Assembly (NCBI GenBank): GCA_019237355.1
Contig: JAFAHH010000114.1
Location: 1-11,367, forward strand
From: Acetobacteraceae bacterium
Lineage (GTDB): Bacteria; Pseudomonadota; Alphaproteobacteria; Acetobacterales; Acetobacteraceae
DNA length: 11,367 nt
Direction of reading: 5' to 3'
Under the pieces are notes generated by a model. The model did no database searches. It worked only from the letters and a program-made list of their open reading frames with translations, and had not been told where the DNA came from. This document shows, in pieces, positions 1 through 7,461 of the stretch. Numbering within the stretch: position 1 is the first letter of the stretch; each line of letters begins with the position of its first letter. A program made the position numbers and the translations under genes.

Positions 1-4
1 TGAG

Positions 5-22
5 AGAGCAGATCGCGCTTGA
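5..22 (+). repeat. Fragment of dispersed AGAGCAGATCGCGCTT repeat
   Basis: These 18 bases are identical to 10695-10712 in repeat copy B, nearly 10.7 kb away, and differ at the end from copy A (10567-10584). The similarity fades immediately afterwards, so this is either a truncated copy or the edge of a diverged one running out of the window. Confidence 0.6.
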
Positions 23-59
23 GATTGGCCTTCCGCCAGCAAATCTCGGACAGATTGCC

Positions 60-421
60 CTAGGCTGATCGCGCGCTCACGCCGGCCGCGCCGCGCGCAA
101 CTTCGGCCCCGGCGTGCAACACGCACAGCTCGCCATCCGATATGATCACGCTCACCACGCTGCCGATCAGGCGCCAGGGTACCCTGTATCGATTGGTATC
201 GATCTCAATGCAGCTATTGTGGTGATCAACCAACCCCGGGCGTTGTCGAATACGGTTTCTTCCGTAACGCCGCCAAAATGGCAGAACGCTCCCTCCATTC
301 CATCAAGCCACGCCGATTGCCGCTCGTGCCGGAAGGCCCGGACGTAAATCCGCCGCGAATAGCCAACCGTCGCTACCTCGATCCCGCCTCCGTGAACCGG
401 CAGATCGGCCGCATCCTCCAC
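60..421 (-). pseudogene. istA: IS21-family transposase IstA remnant, internally deleted
   Basis: Read from 421 downward, the minus strand gives a GTG-started frame containing GYSRRIYVRAFRHERQS and then FGGV..E.VFDNAR, a very typical IstA stretch inside the DDE integrase core. Near 233 the reading must change frame. It then continues as LVDHH...DTNRYRVPWRLIG...HAGAEVA, which matches the beta-rich C-terminal part of IstA, and ends at TAG 60-62. In intact IstA these two pieces are separated by well over 100 residues carrying the remaining catalytic acids, so an internal deletion plus a frameshift has destroyed it. The N-terminal helix-turn-helix part and the partner istB are not visible. It is a relic and cannot move itself. 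Family assignment is confident; the exact breakpoints are approximate. Confidence 0.8.
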
Positions 422-488
422 GGAACCAGCGTGCCGCCGCCCGATTCGTCGTTTCTCTGGAGCCGGATCTTGCCCGGCCGGCTTCCGC

Positions 489-970
489 TTACTGGTGACC
501 TACAACGCCGCATTCGACACCTGGGCCGCCGTCTCCGAGGGCGCCTATCTCCGGCGCCCCGGCCAACATGCGCGCCATCGATGGATCAGAGAGCGTGTAT
601 GTTTGCACCAGGTCCAGGTGCGTCCCGCCGAGCGCGTCGGCGAAGGCGAGTTCGGTATAGGCGCGGAATAGCTTTTCCCAGCACCGTCCGTGACGTGCAT
701 ATGGGTAACGAGCGTTATGTACGGAGCAACCTCGATAAATGTACCGCGGATCCAGTGCGCCTCGGCGGCGGGCGAGCGCATACAGACCTCGAACGGGCCG
801 CCTACGCGCATCTGCATCGTGGCTTCAGAAACGGTGAATGTCTCCGGGCTGAACCAGCGCCTCACGTGATCGGCAGAACCCCAGCCCTCGAACACCGTCT
901 TACGCGGGGCGTGTAACACACGGGAGGGCCTGAGCGGCGGCGGTTGCTGCAATGTCATCTCCTGGTTCAC
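489..970 (-). pseudogene. Frameshifted AHSA1/SRPBCC-domain protein
   Basis: The GTG at 970 (one base after the ArsR remnant's stop) opens a frame reading FEGWGSADHVRRWFSPE and GGPFEVCMRSP, the usual N-terminal half of AHSA1-type (Hsp90-activator-like, START-superfamily) proteins. At a run of four T's on the plus strand (673-676) the frame breaks. The family sequence resumes one frame over as LFRAYTELAFADALGGTHLDLVQTYTL...MLAGAPE and reaches a TAA at 489. After GAPE the last 19 or so residues no longer resemble the family, so the C-terminal helix is probably lost as well. The order ArsR then AHSA1 is a very common operon, in which the regulator controls this small ligand-binding protein. A sequencing error could explain the homopolymer break alone, but not the other lesions nearby. 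Confidence 0.75.
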
Positions 971-971
971 G

Positions 972-1214
972 TCAACCGGCTAAGCCATCGCCATCTCCTG
1001 CGCTTTCCAGCATTCTGAGGTACTCGCCCAACCGGCCCATGCGGTGCTCCCATTCGCTCCGCCGGGCGCTGATCCATCGCTCGGCCTCCTGAGGCCTCGG
1101 GCGCAGTAGCGCACCTGCGCACCCGGCCGACCTTTTCCGAACGAATCAGGCCCGCCGCCTTCAATGCGCCGAGATGCTGCATGGCCTCGGCAGCGGCTGG
1201 GCCAGTTCACTGAC
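972..1214 (-). pseudogene. Truncated, frameshifted ArsR-family regulator
   Basis: Three pieces in changing frames rebuild the C-terminal two thirds of an ArsR winged-helix regulator: VSELAQPL (from 1214), then AEAMQHLGALKAAGLIRSEKVGRVR, then ERWISARRSEWEHRMGRLGEYLRMLESAG to the TGA at 972-974. The recognition helix and wing are therefore recognisable, but at least two frameshifts separate them. The normal N-terminus (about 30 residues with the FxALADPTRR-type start) is missing. The remnant's first codons overlap the end of the DUF4340 gene, which implies that a deletion or rearrangement joined the two. The stop lies one base from the AHSA1 GTG start, as in intact ArsR-AHSA1 operons. It should not make a functional repressor. 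Confidence 0.75.
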
Positions 1215-2253
1215 CGGCGCGGGCAGGCGGCTCTTTCGCGAGCTCGAGAAGCCCGCGGATATGCTCGGCCTGCTCGCTGCTCGTGAGCCCGATCCCGCGA
1301 CTTACCGGGTCCCAAACGTATTGCTGCGCGCCGTCCTCACTCGTCGCCCCAAACTCGATGCGGGCAATGGGCGCGGGGTTGTCGCGAGCATAGAGCAGCA
1401 GGATGATCGCCGGCCGTGCAAGCCGGTATTTTTCGAGTTCCTCATCGGACGCGTCAGACGCGAAGTCCCTTCCTATTTTCCGGGCTTCAGCCCGATCCAG
1501 CGCCGCAAGCTCCGCCGCGATCAGCGGTGCCCGAACCGGGTCCGCGACATGCGCATCAGCCGGACTCACATGCGTGTGCTGTCCGAAATGGTGGAACCAG
1601 AGCCCCGCATTATCCCGCTCAAATCGCGCGAGCTGACCCTCAGCGACGATTTCCACCGCCCAAATCTGAGCAATTGGAGCTGATAGCAGAAACGAGCCTT
1701 GCGCAAGCCGCTCCGCCCGCGCGGCGGCAAGCCGCCATTCGCCTCCGACATGGCGCGGAAGCAGGTAAATGCCGGGCCGGCCCGCGGCCTCCACATATTG
1801 CGTTATGTCGGCAGGATTGGTCGCACCGAACGACACGCGCGCGAGTTCGCGGCCCTGTTTTGCGAGCGCTACGGTCAGCTCCGGCGGGTCCAGACCGAAA
1901 GCAGCCAAGTCCCCAGGCCGATACTGATCCGGAGCGAGGATGCGCAAAGGCGCGGACACGTTCAGGAAGCGCAGCCCGGTCTCGATTTGCTTCGAGATCT
2001 CGCCGCCACCCGCATTGTCTCGCCCCCCGCTCAGCCACCCGTCGGGCCCTCGATGAAACGTAATCTCACCGCTGCGCGTGGTAACCTCGACCGTATCGAC
2101 GGCCTCTGACGGGGTTGCAATAATGCCATTCGGTGCAAAGTGCTCCAGCCCGGCATGGCCCGGCCACCGGCCGGTCATGGACAGACCGGCAATTATTGCA
2201 ACCATTCCAGCGGCAACCGAAGCAACCGCGAAGTTCGCCGCAATCCGCCTCAT
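1207..2253 (-). CDS. DUF4340 domain protein, accessory to Gld-type ABC transporter
   Basis: This 348-residue protein has one N-terminal membrane helix (about residues 6-26) and a long presumably periplasmic body. The body holds two similar beta-rich units, e.g. LAAFGLDPPELTVAL...VSFGAT and later YRLARPAIILLL...IEFGATSEDGAQQYV, the pattern of DUF4340 proteins. I chose the ATG at 2253 because its ATGA overlaps the stop of the upstream GldG-like gene; in-frame TTG (2268) and GTG (2265) starts also exist. DUF4340 proteins regularly follow gldG-like genes and probably form part of the same envelope complex, but no biochemical role is established that I know of. It is the last gene of the operon. 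Its stop lies inside ArsR-derived sequence, so its natural C-terminus may have been altered. Confidence 0.85.
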   Translation of the reverse strand: MRRIAANFAVASVAAGMVAIIAGLSMTGRWPGHAGLEHFAPNGIIATPSEAVDTVEVTTRSGEITFHRGPDGWLSGGRDNAGGGEISKQIETGLRFLNVSAPLRILAPDQYRPGDLAAFGLDPPELTVALAKQGRELARVSFGATNPADITQYVEAAGRPGIYLLPRHVGGEWRLAAARAERLAQGSFLLSAPIAQIWAVEIVAEGQLARFERDNAGLWFHHFGQHTHVSPADAHVADPVRAPLIAAELAALDRAEARKIGRDFASDASDEELEKYRLARPAIILLLYARDNPAPIARIEFGATSEDGAQQYVWDPVSRGIGLTSSEQAEHIRGLLELAKEPPARAGQ

Positions 2254-3842
2254 CTGCGCCGCCACCAAACCGCGGCGCCGATTAGCATGACGCTGAGCGG
2301 CAGAAGCACTTCAACCGCCAAGAACACGGCCTGGATCTGGTGGTGCGTAAGCAGAATCTGTGGCAGGCTGAACCGTTGCGGCTGAATGGTTGGCGTATCG
2401 ATGTCGCCGGAAAGCCAGCGGATCATCGAAGCCGCCAGTTCGCCGTTAGAGACCACGGGAAAATACTCGTTCTCGGCAAAGGTACTATTGCCGGTGACAA
2501 TCATGCGAAATGGCGCATCGCTCGCTGATCCGGGCCAGCTGCCCTCCAGCGCGGCCGCAAGCACCATCGGCCCCGGCGCGCTTTCTTCATCGCCCCCTGG
2601 CCGTCCGGCATCCTGGCGATGGCTGTCTTTGCTGCTGACAACCAAGGGCAAGGCGCGTACCGCCTCCGGAAGCCGTCGGAGATGTACCGAGCGGGCGCGC
2701 GGAAACACGGTCATCGCGATCCGGTCGGTGACCGGATGCTTCGGATAATATGGAACGGCAATCTTCTCCGGCTCGGTTCCGTAGTGGTTCAGCGGATCGA
2801 GGACGATACCGCCCTCGATTGAGATTCCAACCCGGCTAAGCAGATCCTCTAGTCCGTGCGGTATCGGCGCGGTGCTGTCCGCCATAACCAAGAGGCGGCC
2901 GCCGCGGGCAAGATACGCAGCGAAGGTCGCATCCTCGCCGGGGGCCCAGTCTCGGCGCGGCCCGATCTCCACGACCACGGAGCATTCGTCAGGTATCGAG
3001 GCCAAGGTCGCAGGCGTGATTGGCTTGTCCGCATAGCCGAAAGCCCCAAGCGCAAGCCGGAGCCGGTCTAACCCGTCGGCCGTGCCCACCACGATTTCGC
3101 CCGCGCCGCGGAGGTTCTCTTGCGTCGTTTCAACATGTGTATAGTGAACGTGCGGGGGCAGGGTTTCATACGGCTCGCCGTGGCCGGTGACGAAGCAGGA
3201 TATTTCCTGCCGCTCGTTGAGCGCCCGGAGCATCCCAAAGGCCACTTGGTGCAGATCGACCGTGTTCTCGACTTGGACCCGGCGATCGCCCGACTCAATC
3301 AGGGCCGTGTTGTAAGCCCGAACCCCACGGGCGCGCGCCTCGGCCGGGTTCCGGTCAAGATCAACGGTCTTGAACCGGAAATGCGGGTTCTCGCGCGCAA
3401 GTACTGAAAGCGCCCCCTGCGCAGCTTGCGCAGTCTCGTCCGCCTCGTTATAGAAATAGGTCAGCGACAGGTCTCGATGGAGCGCGTTCACGACCTGAGA
3501 CAGCTCAGCCGGCGCGGTAAACCGGGCTTCGCGCGTCATATCGAAATGAACGTCGTGGCGGTATAGCGCGACGTTCGCGAGGACGGCCATGCCGCAGCCG
3601 AGCGCTGCAACGCCGAACCGCAACAAACGGCTGCCAACGGAATCGCCGGCCCGCAACGGCAGCCGCAACGCAAGCGAAAGCAGCAGCAGCAGGGCCGCGC
3701 ACCAGGCGCCGAAAAACAGTGTGTCGGCCAGCGCCGTATCCGATCCGGCCAAAATGCCGAGCACCGCGAGACTCAGCGCACCGCCCAGCAGACTCGCTTC
3801 GAACCACGCGCGCGGGCCCCGCCGGATCAAACTTGTGGCCAT
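2250..3842 (-). CDS. GldG-like ABC transporter auxiliary protein
   Basis: This 530-residue protein has three predicted membrane helices near the N-terminus (roughly 18-35, 42-60 and 74-93), a large soluble extracytoplasmic domain, and one C-terminal helix (about 505-525) ending in WWRRR. The soluble part starts with FDMTREARFTAPAELSQVVNAL and LTYFYNE, then has FVTGHGEPYE, ARGGRLLVMAD and MIVTGNSTFAENEYFP. These are hallmark stretches of the GldG / ABC-type auxiliary family (PF09822-like domain). These proteins work with a GldA-type ATPase and a GldF-type permease; in Bacteroidetes the trio is linked to gliding, elsewhere its substrate is unknown. The start ATG shares one base with the permease stop (TGATG). 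The C-terminal helix before the basic tail suggests anchoring at both ends. Confidence 0.88.
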   Translation of the reverse strand: MATSLIRRGPRAWFEASLLGGALSLAVLGILAGSDTALADTLFFGAWCAALLLLLSLALRLPLRAGDSVGSRLLRFGVAALGCGMAVLANVALYRHDVHFDMTREARFTAPAELSQVVNALHRDLSLTYFYNEADETAQAAQGALSVLARENPHFRFKTVDLDRNPAEARARGVRAYNTALIESGDRRVQVENTVDLHQVAFGMLRALNERQEISCFVTGHGEPYETLPPHVHYTHVETTQENLRGAGEIVVGTADGLDRLRLALGAFGYADKPITPATLASIPDECSVVVEIGPRRDWAPGEDATFAAYLARGGRLLVMADSTAPIPHGLEDLLSRVGISIEGGIVLDPLNHYGTEPEKIAVPYYPKHPVTDRIAMTVFPRARSVHLRRLPEAVRALPLVVSSKDSHRQDAGRPGGDEESAPGPMVLAAALEGSWPGSASDAPFRMIVTGNSTFAENEYFPVVSNGELAASMIRWLSGDIDTPTIQPQRFSLPQILLTHHQIQAVFLAVEVLLPLSVMLIGAAVWWRRR

Positions 3843-4543
3843 CAGCGGCGCGCCAGCGCCCAGACGCTAAGGAAAATCCCGAGCAGGGCGATGCTAATGA
3901 AATACCCGGCATCCGACAGATAGAGCGAACCTGTTACGAATGGTTTGAAATGCACCGAAAGCGACAGGTTGACGACCAGAGCATTGAACGGATCAGGCAG
4001 GATGTAGCCGAACTGGTCGATAATCCATAGCAGCAGAAAAATGCTCAGCGACAAGAGCGCGGCCACTACCTGATTGCGGGCAATGCATGAGGCCGTCAAC
4101 CCCGCCGCGACCAGCGCGGCCCCGAGCAGCAACAGGCCCAAATACCCGCTGTAAATCGGCCCCCAATCCGGCTCGCCGAAGATGGCGAGCACGATTGCAT
4201 AGGATAATGAGAGAACCAGCATAAGGACGACCAGGCTCAAGCTGGCGACATACTTGGCAAGCACGATTTGAGTCTCGCTCACCGGCGCCGAAAGCAGAGT
4301 TTCGAGCGTGCGCAGGTTCCGCTCCTCGGCGACCAGCCGCATGGTAATCACCGGGATGGTAAGCAAGAACATTACAAAGATCTGGAAGAACAGGTGCACG
4401 AGGTCCGACACGTGCGTCATGAACAGCGTGAGGCAGAAGCTGTATCCCATGAGGAGCAGGAACACCGTCAGCACCACATAGGCTATCGGCGAGGTGAAGA
4501 GCGCCTGCTCTTCCTTCCGCACCAGCGCGGCAAAGACCTTCAT
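3842..4543 (-). CDS. ABC-2 type permease, GldF-like
   Basis: This 233-residue integral membrane protein has about six helices (near 18-40, 50-67, 96-116, 129-152, 160-177 and 211-230). Between helices 2 and 3 it carries TMRLVAEERNLRTLETLLSA followed by PVSETQIVLAKY, the characteristic cytoplasmic coupling segment of ABC-2 permeases in the GldF / CcmB-like group. The late stretch LSVHFKPFVTGSLYLSDAGYF is also typical. It is expected to form the membrane channel with the ATPase encoded just upstream. Its ATG overlaps the ATPase stop by four bases (ATGA), so the two are probably made in a fixed ratio. Length is normal and no defect is seen. The substrate cannot be read from the sequence. Confidence 0.9.
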   Translation of the reverse strand: MKVFAALVRKEEQALFTSPIAYVVLTVFLLLMGYSFCLTLFMTHVSDLVHLFFQIFVMFLLTIPVITMRLVAEERNLRTLETLLSAPVSETQIVLAKYVASLSLVVLMLVLSLSYAIVLAIFGEPDWGPIYSGYLGLLLLGAALVAAGLTASCIARNQVVAALLSLSIFLLLWIIDQFGYILPDPFNALVVNLSLSVHFKPFVTGSLYLSDAGYFISIALLGIFLSVWALARR

Positions 4544-5526
4544 GCGGCTACCCGGTCCGGAAGCGCCTGGCGCGCGGCGAGATCAAGGAATACAGATTCG
4601 AGGTCGGGCGCCACGGTCGCGAGCTCCTCAAGAGGCAGCCCCATCCTGGATACCGAGGCCGCGACCCCCGGGGCGATGTTCTGGCCGGGTTCGGCGGTTA
4701 TTAAATATGTTCCTCGTTCGTTACAGACCGCCGCCGCCACGCCGGGGACGGACCGAAGACAGGCGACCACTTGCTGGGACTCCCCGCCAACCCGGAGGCG
4801 CAGCCGGGAAGGGCCTTTCACCTCGCGCAAGGCATCGTCGGTCAGAAGCCGCCCCTCCACCAGGATCATCACCCGGCTCGCGACCTTTTCGATCTCGGAG
4901 AGAACATGCGAGGCGACGAGAATCGTCCGGCTGCCCGCAAGCGACCGGATCAGCTCACGCACGGCCACCACCTGGAACGCGTCTAGCGCATTCGTGGGCT
5001 CGTCGAAGATCAGCACTCTCGGATCGCAGAGCAGCGCCTGGGCGATGGCCACGCGCTGGCGGTAGCCCCGCGAAAGCTTCCCGATAAGCAACCGCATCAC
5101 CGGCCCAAGCGCGAGCTGTTCCGCCACCCCACTGGCCGCGCATCGGGCAGCGACACCGCCAAGTCCTTTGATCCGGGCCATGAAATCGAGGAACTCGGAT
5201 ACCCGCATCCATTCATAAAGCGGCGCGTCTTCGGGCACGTAGCCCACCCGGCGGCGCACCTCGATCGATTCCGAGACTACGTCCAATCCATCGACGCGAG
5301 CCGTGCCTCCGGAGGGCGCCAGGTAACCGGTTATCAGCCGCAAGAGCGTGCTCTTGCCCGAGCCGTTCGGCCCGAGCAGGCCGACCACTTCGCGTGGAGC
5401 AATGGTGAAGGACACCCCGCGCAACGCGACCCGCGGCCCATAGCGCTTGACCAGTCGATCGGCCTCGATGATTGGCGCTGGTCGCGGGCCGGCGAGCTCA
5501 AGCACCGGCCCGGACGCATCAGTCAT
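4540..5526 (-). CDS. ABC transporter ATP-binding protein, GldA-like
   Basis: This 328-residue ATPase shows all nucleotide-binding motifs: Walker A GPNGSGKST (residues 52-60), signature LSRGYRQR (151-158), Walker B VLIFDEPTNALD (171-182), and the switch histidine in SHVLSE (H207). The roughly 100-residue tail after the ATPase core, ending in ESVFLDLA, is usual for GldA-type exporters. The D-loop reads ALD where GLD is most common, a mild variation. I chose the ATG at 5526, whose first bases overlap the stop of the lactonase gene (ATGACTGA); a frame extension up to 5577 would overlap that gene further and lacks family similarity. With the downstream permease, GldG-like and DUF4340 proteins it should form one envelope ABC complex driven by ATP hydrolysis in the cytoplasm. 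Confidence 0.9.
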   Translation of the reverse strand: MTDASGPVLELAGPRPAPIIEADRLVKRYGPRVALRGVSFTIAPREVVGLLGPNGSGKSTLLRLITGYLAPSGGTARVDGLDVVSESIEVRRRVGYVPEDAPLYEWMRVSEFLDFMARIKGLGGVAARCAASGVAEQLALGPVMRLLIGKLSRGYRQRVAIAQALLCDPRVLIFDEPTNALDAFQVVAVRELIRSLAGSRTILVASHVLSEIEKVASRVMILVEGRLLTDDALREVKGPSRLRLRVGGESQQVVACLRSVPGVAAAVCNERGTYLITAEPGQNIAPGVAASVSRMGLPLEELATVAPDLESVFLDLAARQALPDRVAA

Positions 5527-6409
5527 AATATTCAGGCGCGTGTTTGTGGGCTTTGAAAGTGTCCGGGTCGTGCGCAAAGATCACGTCGCCGTTTTCGGTA
5601 TCCATGATTCGGCGGATCCAGCTATAGGCGTCCAATATCCCGGACGGGCTGTAGGCATTGCCGATCCCGGGAAGCAGGTTCTTATCGAGGTTCTCCCTCA
5701 GATAGCACGCGTCGCTGGTCAGCACGACGGTGCCTGTCTTCGGCAAGCGCACCACCATCATCTCGCTTCCCGGCGTGTGCGAAACCGCGCGATGGATATA
5801 GATGCTGCCATCCCCGAACAGGTCGAGATCACCATTAAGCTCGATCACCCTCTGTCTGGCCGGCATGTCCTGGCCAACGGGCGAGCGCAGGGAAGAAAAG
5901 TCGCTGGTGATGTAGGATGTGGCAAACCCCGGCGCGGGCCAGAAGGCGGCCCGGATTTCATCGCGCTGATACACGATGGTGGAGTTCGGGAACTTGCCGA
6001 TATTCCCCGCGTGGTCGAGATGGAAATGCCCCAGCACCACGAATTTCACGTCATCCGGTTTGATCCCGATTTTTCCGAGTTGCGCGTCGATCGCGACATC
6101 CGGCGTGCGATCCGGGTTGAGCGCTTGCGTCAACGGACCCCAGTAGCTCGGATCGGTGATCAGGCGGTCATTGTTCCCCGTATCAAACAGCACGTTACCC
6201 TTCGGGTGCTTGATCAGGAAGAACGCGACCGGGACCTCCATCTTGCCGCTGGAGCCGTTCTGCAGGATGGACTTGTCGAGGTGGAGGTGGCCCGAGGAGA
6301 AGACGTAGAGCTGCATCCCCTGGGGAGACTCCGCGCGCGCGCCGGCCATGGCCCCGAACATCAATGAGGCGCCCAGCACCGAGCCAAGCAAGAGCGATCT
6401 CATTCTCAT
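5519..6409 (-). CDS. Exported metallo-beta-lactamase-fold hydrolase, N-acyl-homoserine lactonase family
   Basis: This 296-residue protein starts with a signal peptide (basic MRMR, hydrophobic core, likely cleavage after ARA at 24-26). The mature part has the metal-binding motif HFHLDH (H128, H130, D132, H133), a further ligand in SHTPGS (H211), the bridging aspartate and an Asp-x-x-Tyr in SDACY (D233, Y236), and a late histidine in FAHDPD (H280). The Asp..Tyr arrangement and VAFFLIKHPKGNVLFDTG fit AiiA/AttM-type lactonases, which open the lactone ring of acyl-homoserine lactone signals. Another lactone or ester substrate is possible. I chose ATG 6409 over ATG 6424 because GGGAGGAG lies just before it and would otherwise be coding. 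It heads the five-gene operon. An exported lactonase would act on signals in the periplasm or outside. Confidence 0.85.
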   Translation of the reverse strand: MRMRSLLLGSVLGASLMFGAMAGARAESPQGMQLYVFSSGHLHLDKSILQNGSSGKMEVPVAFFLIKHPKGNVLFDTGNNDRLITDPSYWGPLTQALNPDRTPDVAIDAQLGKIGIKPDDVKFVVLGHFHLDHAGNIGKFPNSTIVYQRDEIRAAFWPAPGFATSYITSDFSSLRSPVGQDMPARQRVIELNGDLDLFGDGSIYIHRAVSHTPGSEMMVVRLPKTGTVVLTSDACYLRENLDKNLLPGIGNAYSPSGILDAYSWIRRIMDTENGDVIFAHDPDTFKAHKHAPEYYD

Positions 6410-6504
6410 CGAACTCCTCCCCATTTCGTTTGCTCTATCATTGGCCTTCCAGCAGACGGGGCTTCGAGCCTCTCCTGAGCCTCAGCGTCGCCTGGAGCGC
6501 AAGA

Positions 6505-6534
6505 ATACTAGACGGTTCGAATCTCGTTAATCAA
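6505..6534 (-). promoter_or_regulatory. Possible sigma70-type promoter of the lactonase-ABC operon
   Basis: On the minus strand TTGATT (6534-6529) and TAGTAT (6510-6505) are separated by 18 bases and lie about 95 bases before the chosen start at 6409. Each box matches the consensus at four of six positions. This is the best pair I saw upstream of the operon, but such pairs also arise by chance. Confidence 0.3.
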
Positions 6535-6646
6535 GAATTGTCGTCCCTCCACACCGCACGCGCGGCACGCAGCGGCTCCTGCCGACAGCGAAAAGGGTCC
6601 ACAGTTTCTGACCCGGAACATATTGGGCGCGCGAAAGCCGGGGCGC

Positions 6647-7399
6647 TCAGCCCGGGGCAGGCGGCGCCACCGGCGGGTCGATCCCCGCGGCGGCCGGGTC
6701 TCCATCGCGCGAGCGCGATGGGGCTCGGGCCGACGCCCTCACCTCATCAGGTGGCGCCAGAACGGGCGCCCAGGGCGGAGCCGCCGGGGAAGCCGGTGGA
6801 ATAGCCCGCGCAGGGCAGGACAGTGCAACAGCCCGGGTCGCCGACCCATCCGGCTGCCCCTCAGAATCGGCAAGACCAGCAGCGGATGCGGAACGCCGGC
6901 GCTGCTTGGCGGCCATCTCCGGACCCAGCCGGATTGCCAGCATCCGGCACAACGGCCGCAGGATCCGTCCCGCTTGTGGCACGTCCGCCAGCAATGCCGC
7001 CATCTCCGGGTCGGCCAGCAAATGCTGCACCTGCCCGCCATAGGCCGCCGCCCCCGGCACCAGCCGGATCAGCCAACCAACCCGATCGGGCAGCCGAAAC
7101 GGCTGCGGCAGGCCCTCCAGCCGGGGCAATTCAAAATCGCCCCCAGCCGGCACGCGCGGCGCCGGGGCGGAGGGAAGCCGGCCGGAGCGAACCGCCGCTA
7201 CCAGGGCCTCAAACCGCGAACCCAAGCGGCCCAGCCGCGTCCACGCCAGAAAAAGCAGCGGCACAGCCGACCGGTCCTTCGCCATATGCGCGGCGATCAC
7301 CCCGCGTAGCCCGGCTATGATGAGGGCCAGGCGATCCGAAAGGCCGGTTGGGCGGGGATGAGGGGTCCAGGGCACGAACGGGACAAGAACATAATCCAA
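6647..7399 (-). CDS. Hypothetical protein, Acetobacteraceae-type, with repeat-derived tail
   Basis: This predicted 250-residue protein has a conserved-looking core, AKDRSAVPLLFLAWTRLGRLGSRFE...VGWLIRLVPGAAAYGGQ, followed by LLADPEMAALLADVPQAGRILRPLCRM. I recognise it as a hypothetical family common in Acetobacteraceae, with no function known to me. The core (about residues 35-175) has no signal peptide or clear membrane span. The start is unsure: the listed end is a TTG codon, a GTG lies seven to eight codons on, and an ATG occurs only at about residue 39. The N-terminal region also resembles the 'CCCTGGACCC' repeat at 10412. The C-terminal 60-70 residues are Pro/Ala/Arg-rich and are partly encoded by a dispersed palindrome (6694-6733). 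The plus-strand frames across this region are proline-rich and do not look real. Confidence 0.6.
   Translation of the reverse strand: MDYVLVPFVPWTPHPRPTGLSDRLALIIAGLRGVIAAHMAKDRSAVPLLFLAWTRLGRLGSRFEALVAAVRSGRLPSAPAPRVPAGGDFELPRLEGLPQPFRLPDRVGWLIRLVPGAAAYGGQVQHLLADPEMAALLADVPQAGRILRPLCRMLAIRLGPEMAAKQRRRSASAAGLADSEGQPDGSATRAVALSCPARAIPPASPAAPPWAPVLAPPDEVRASARAPSRSRDGDPAAAGIDPPVAPPAPG
6694..6733. repeat. Dispersed palindromic repeat core inside a coding frame
   Basis: The 8-base arms CCATCGCG and CGCGATGG surround a 4-base loop at 6702-6721. The surrounding segment (CCGGGT-CT before, GGGGCTCGGGCC after) matches the core of repeat copy B at 10745-10781 and, less well, copy A at 10615-10650. The three copies share the order CCGGGT, palindrome, GGGC-C. 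Here the element lies within the C-terminal tail of the 7399-6647 gene. Confidence 0.6.
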
Positions 7400-7461
7400 G
7401 GTTGCATGTCAAGATAGACTTTCGCCGGAATTGCCGATGAGGCCGCACGCCTCTCGCCTTG

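Noticed and set aside
480..550. Plus-strand stretch reading LLVTYNAAFDTWAAVSEGAY
   Set aside because: It looks protein-like but is short and has no start or continuation. It may be a fragment of another gene joined at the AHSA1 breakpoint, but I cannot name it.
278..916. Plus-strand 212-residue open frame
   Set aside because: It lies antisense to the IstA and AHSA1 remnants, whose family similarity is clear, and its Arg/Pro-rich translation matches nothing I know.
4268..5087. Long plus-strand frames opposite the permease and ATPase
   Set aside because: They are antisense to genes with full ABC motifs, and their composition is typical of a shadow frame.
6511..6526. tRNA-like GGTTCGAATC motif
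   Set aside because: The flanking bases do not form a T-stem on either strand, and there is no acceptor or anticodon stem around it.
6623..7320. Two overlapping plus-strand Pro/Arg-rich frames opposite the hypothetical gene
   Set aside because: They are low-complexity shadows of a GC-rich minus-strand gene whose core I recognise as a family.
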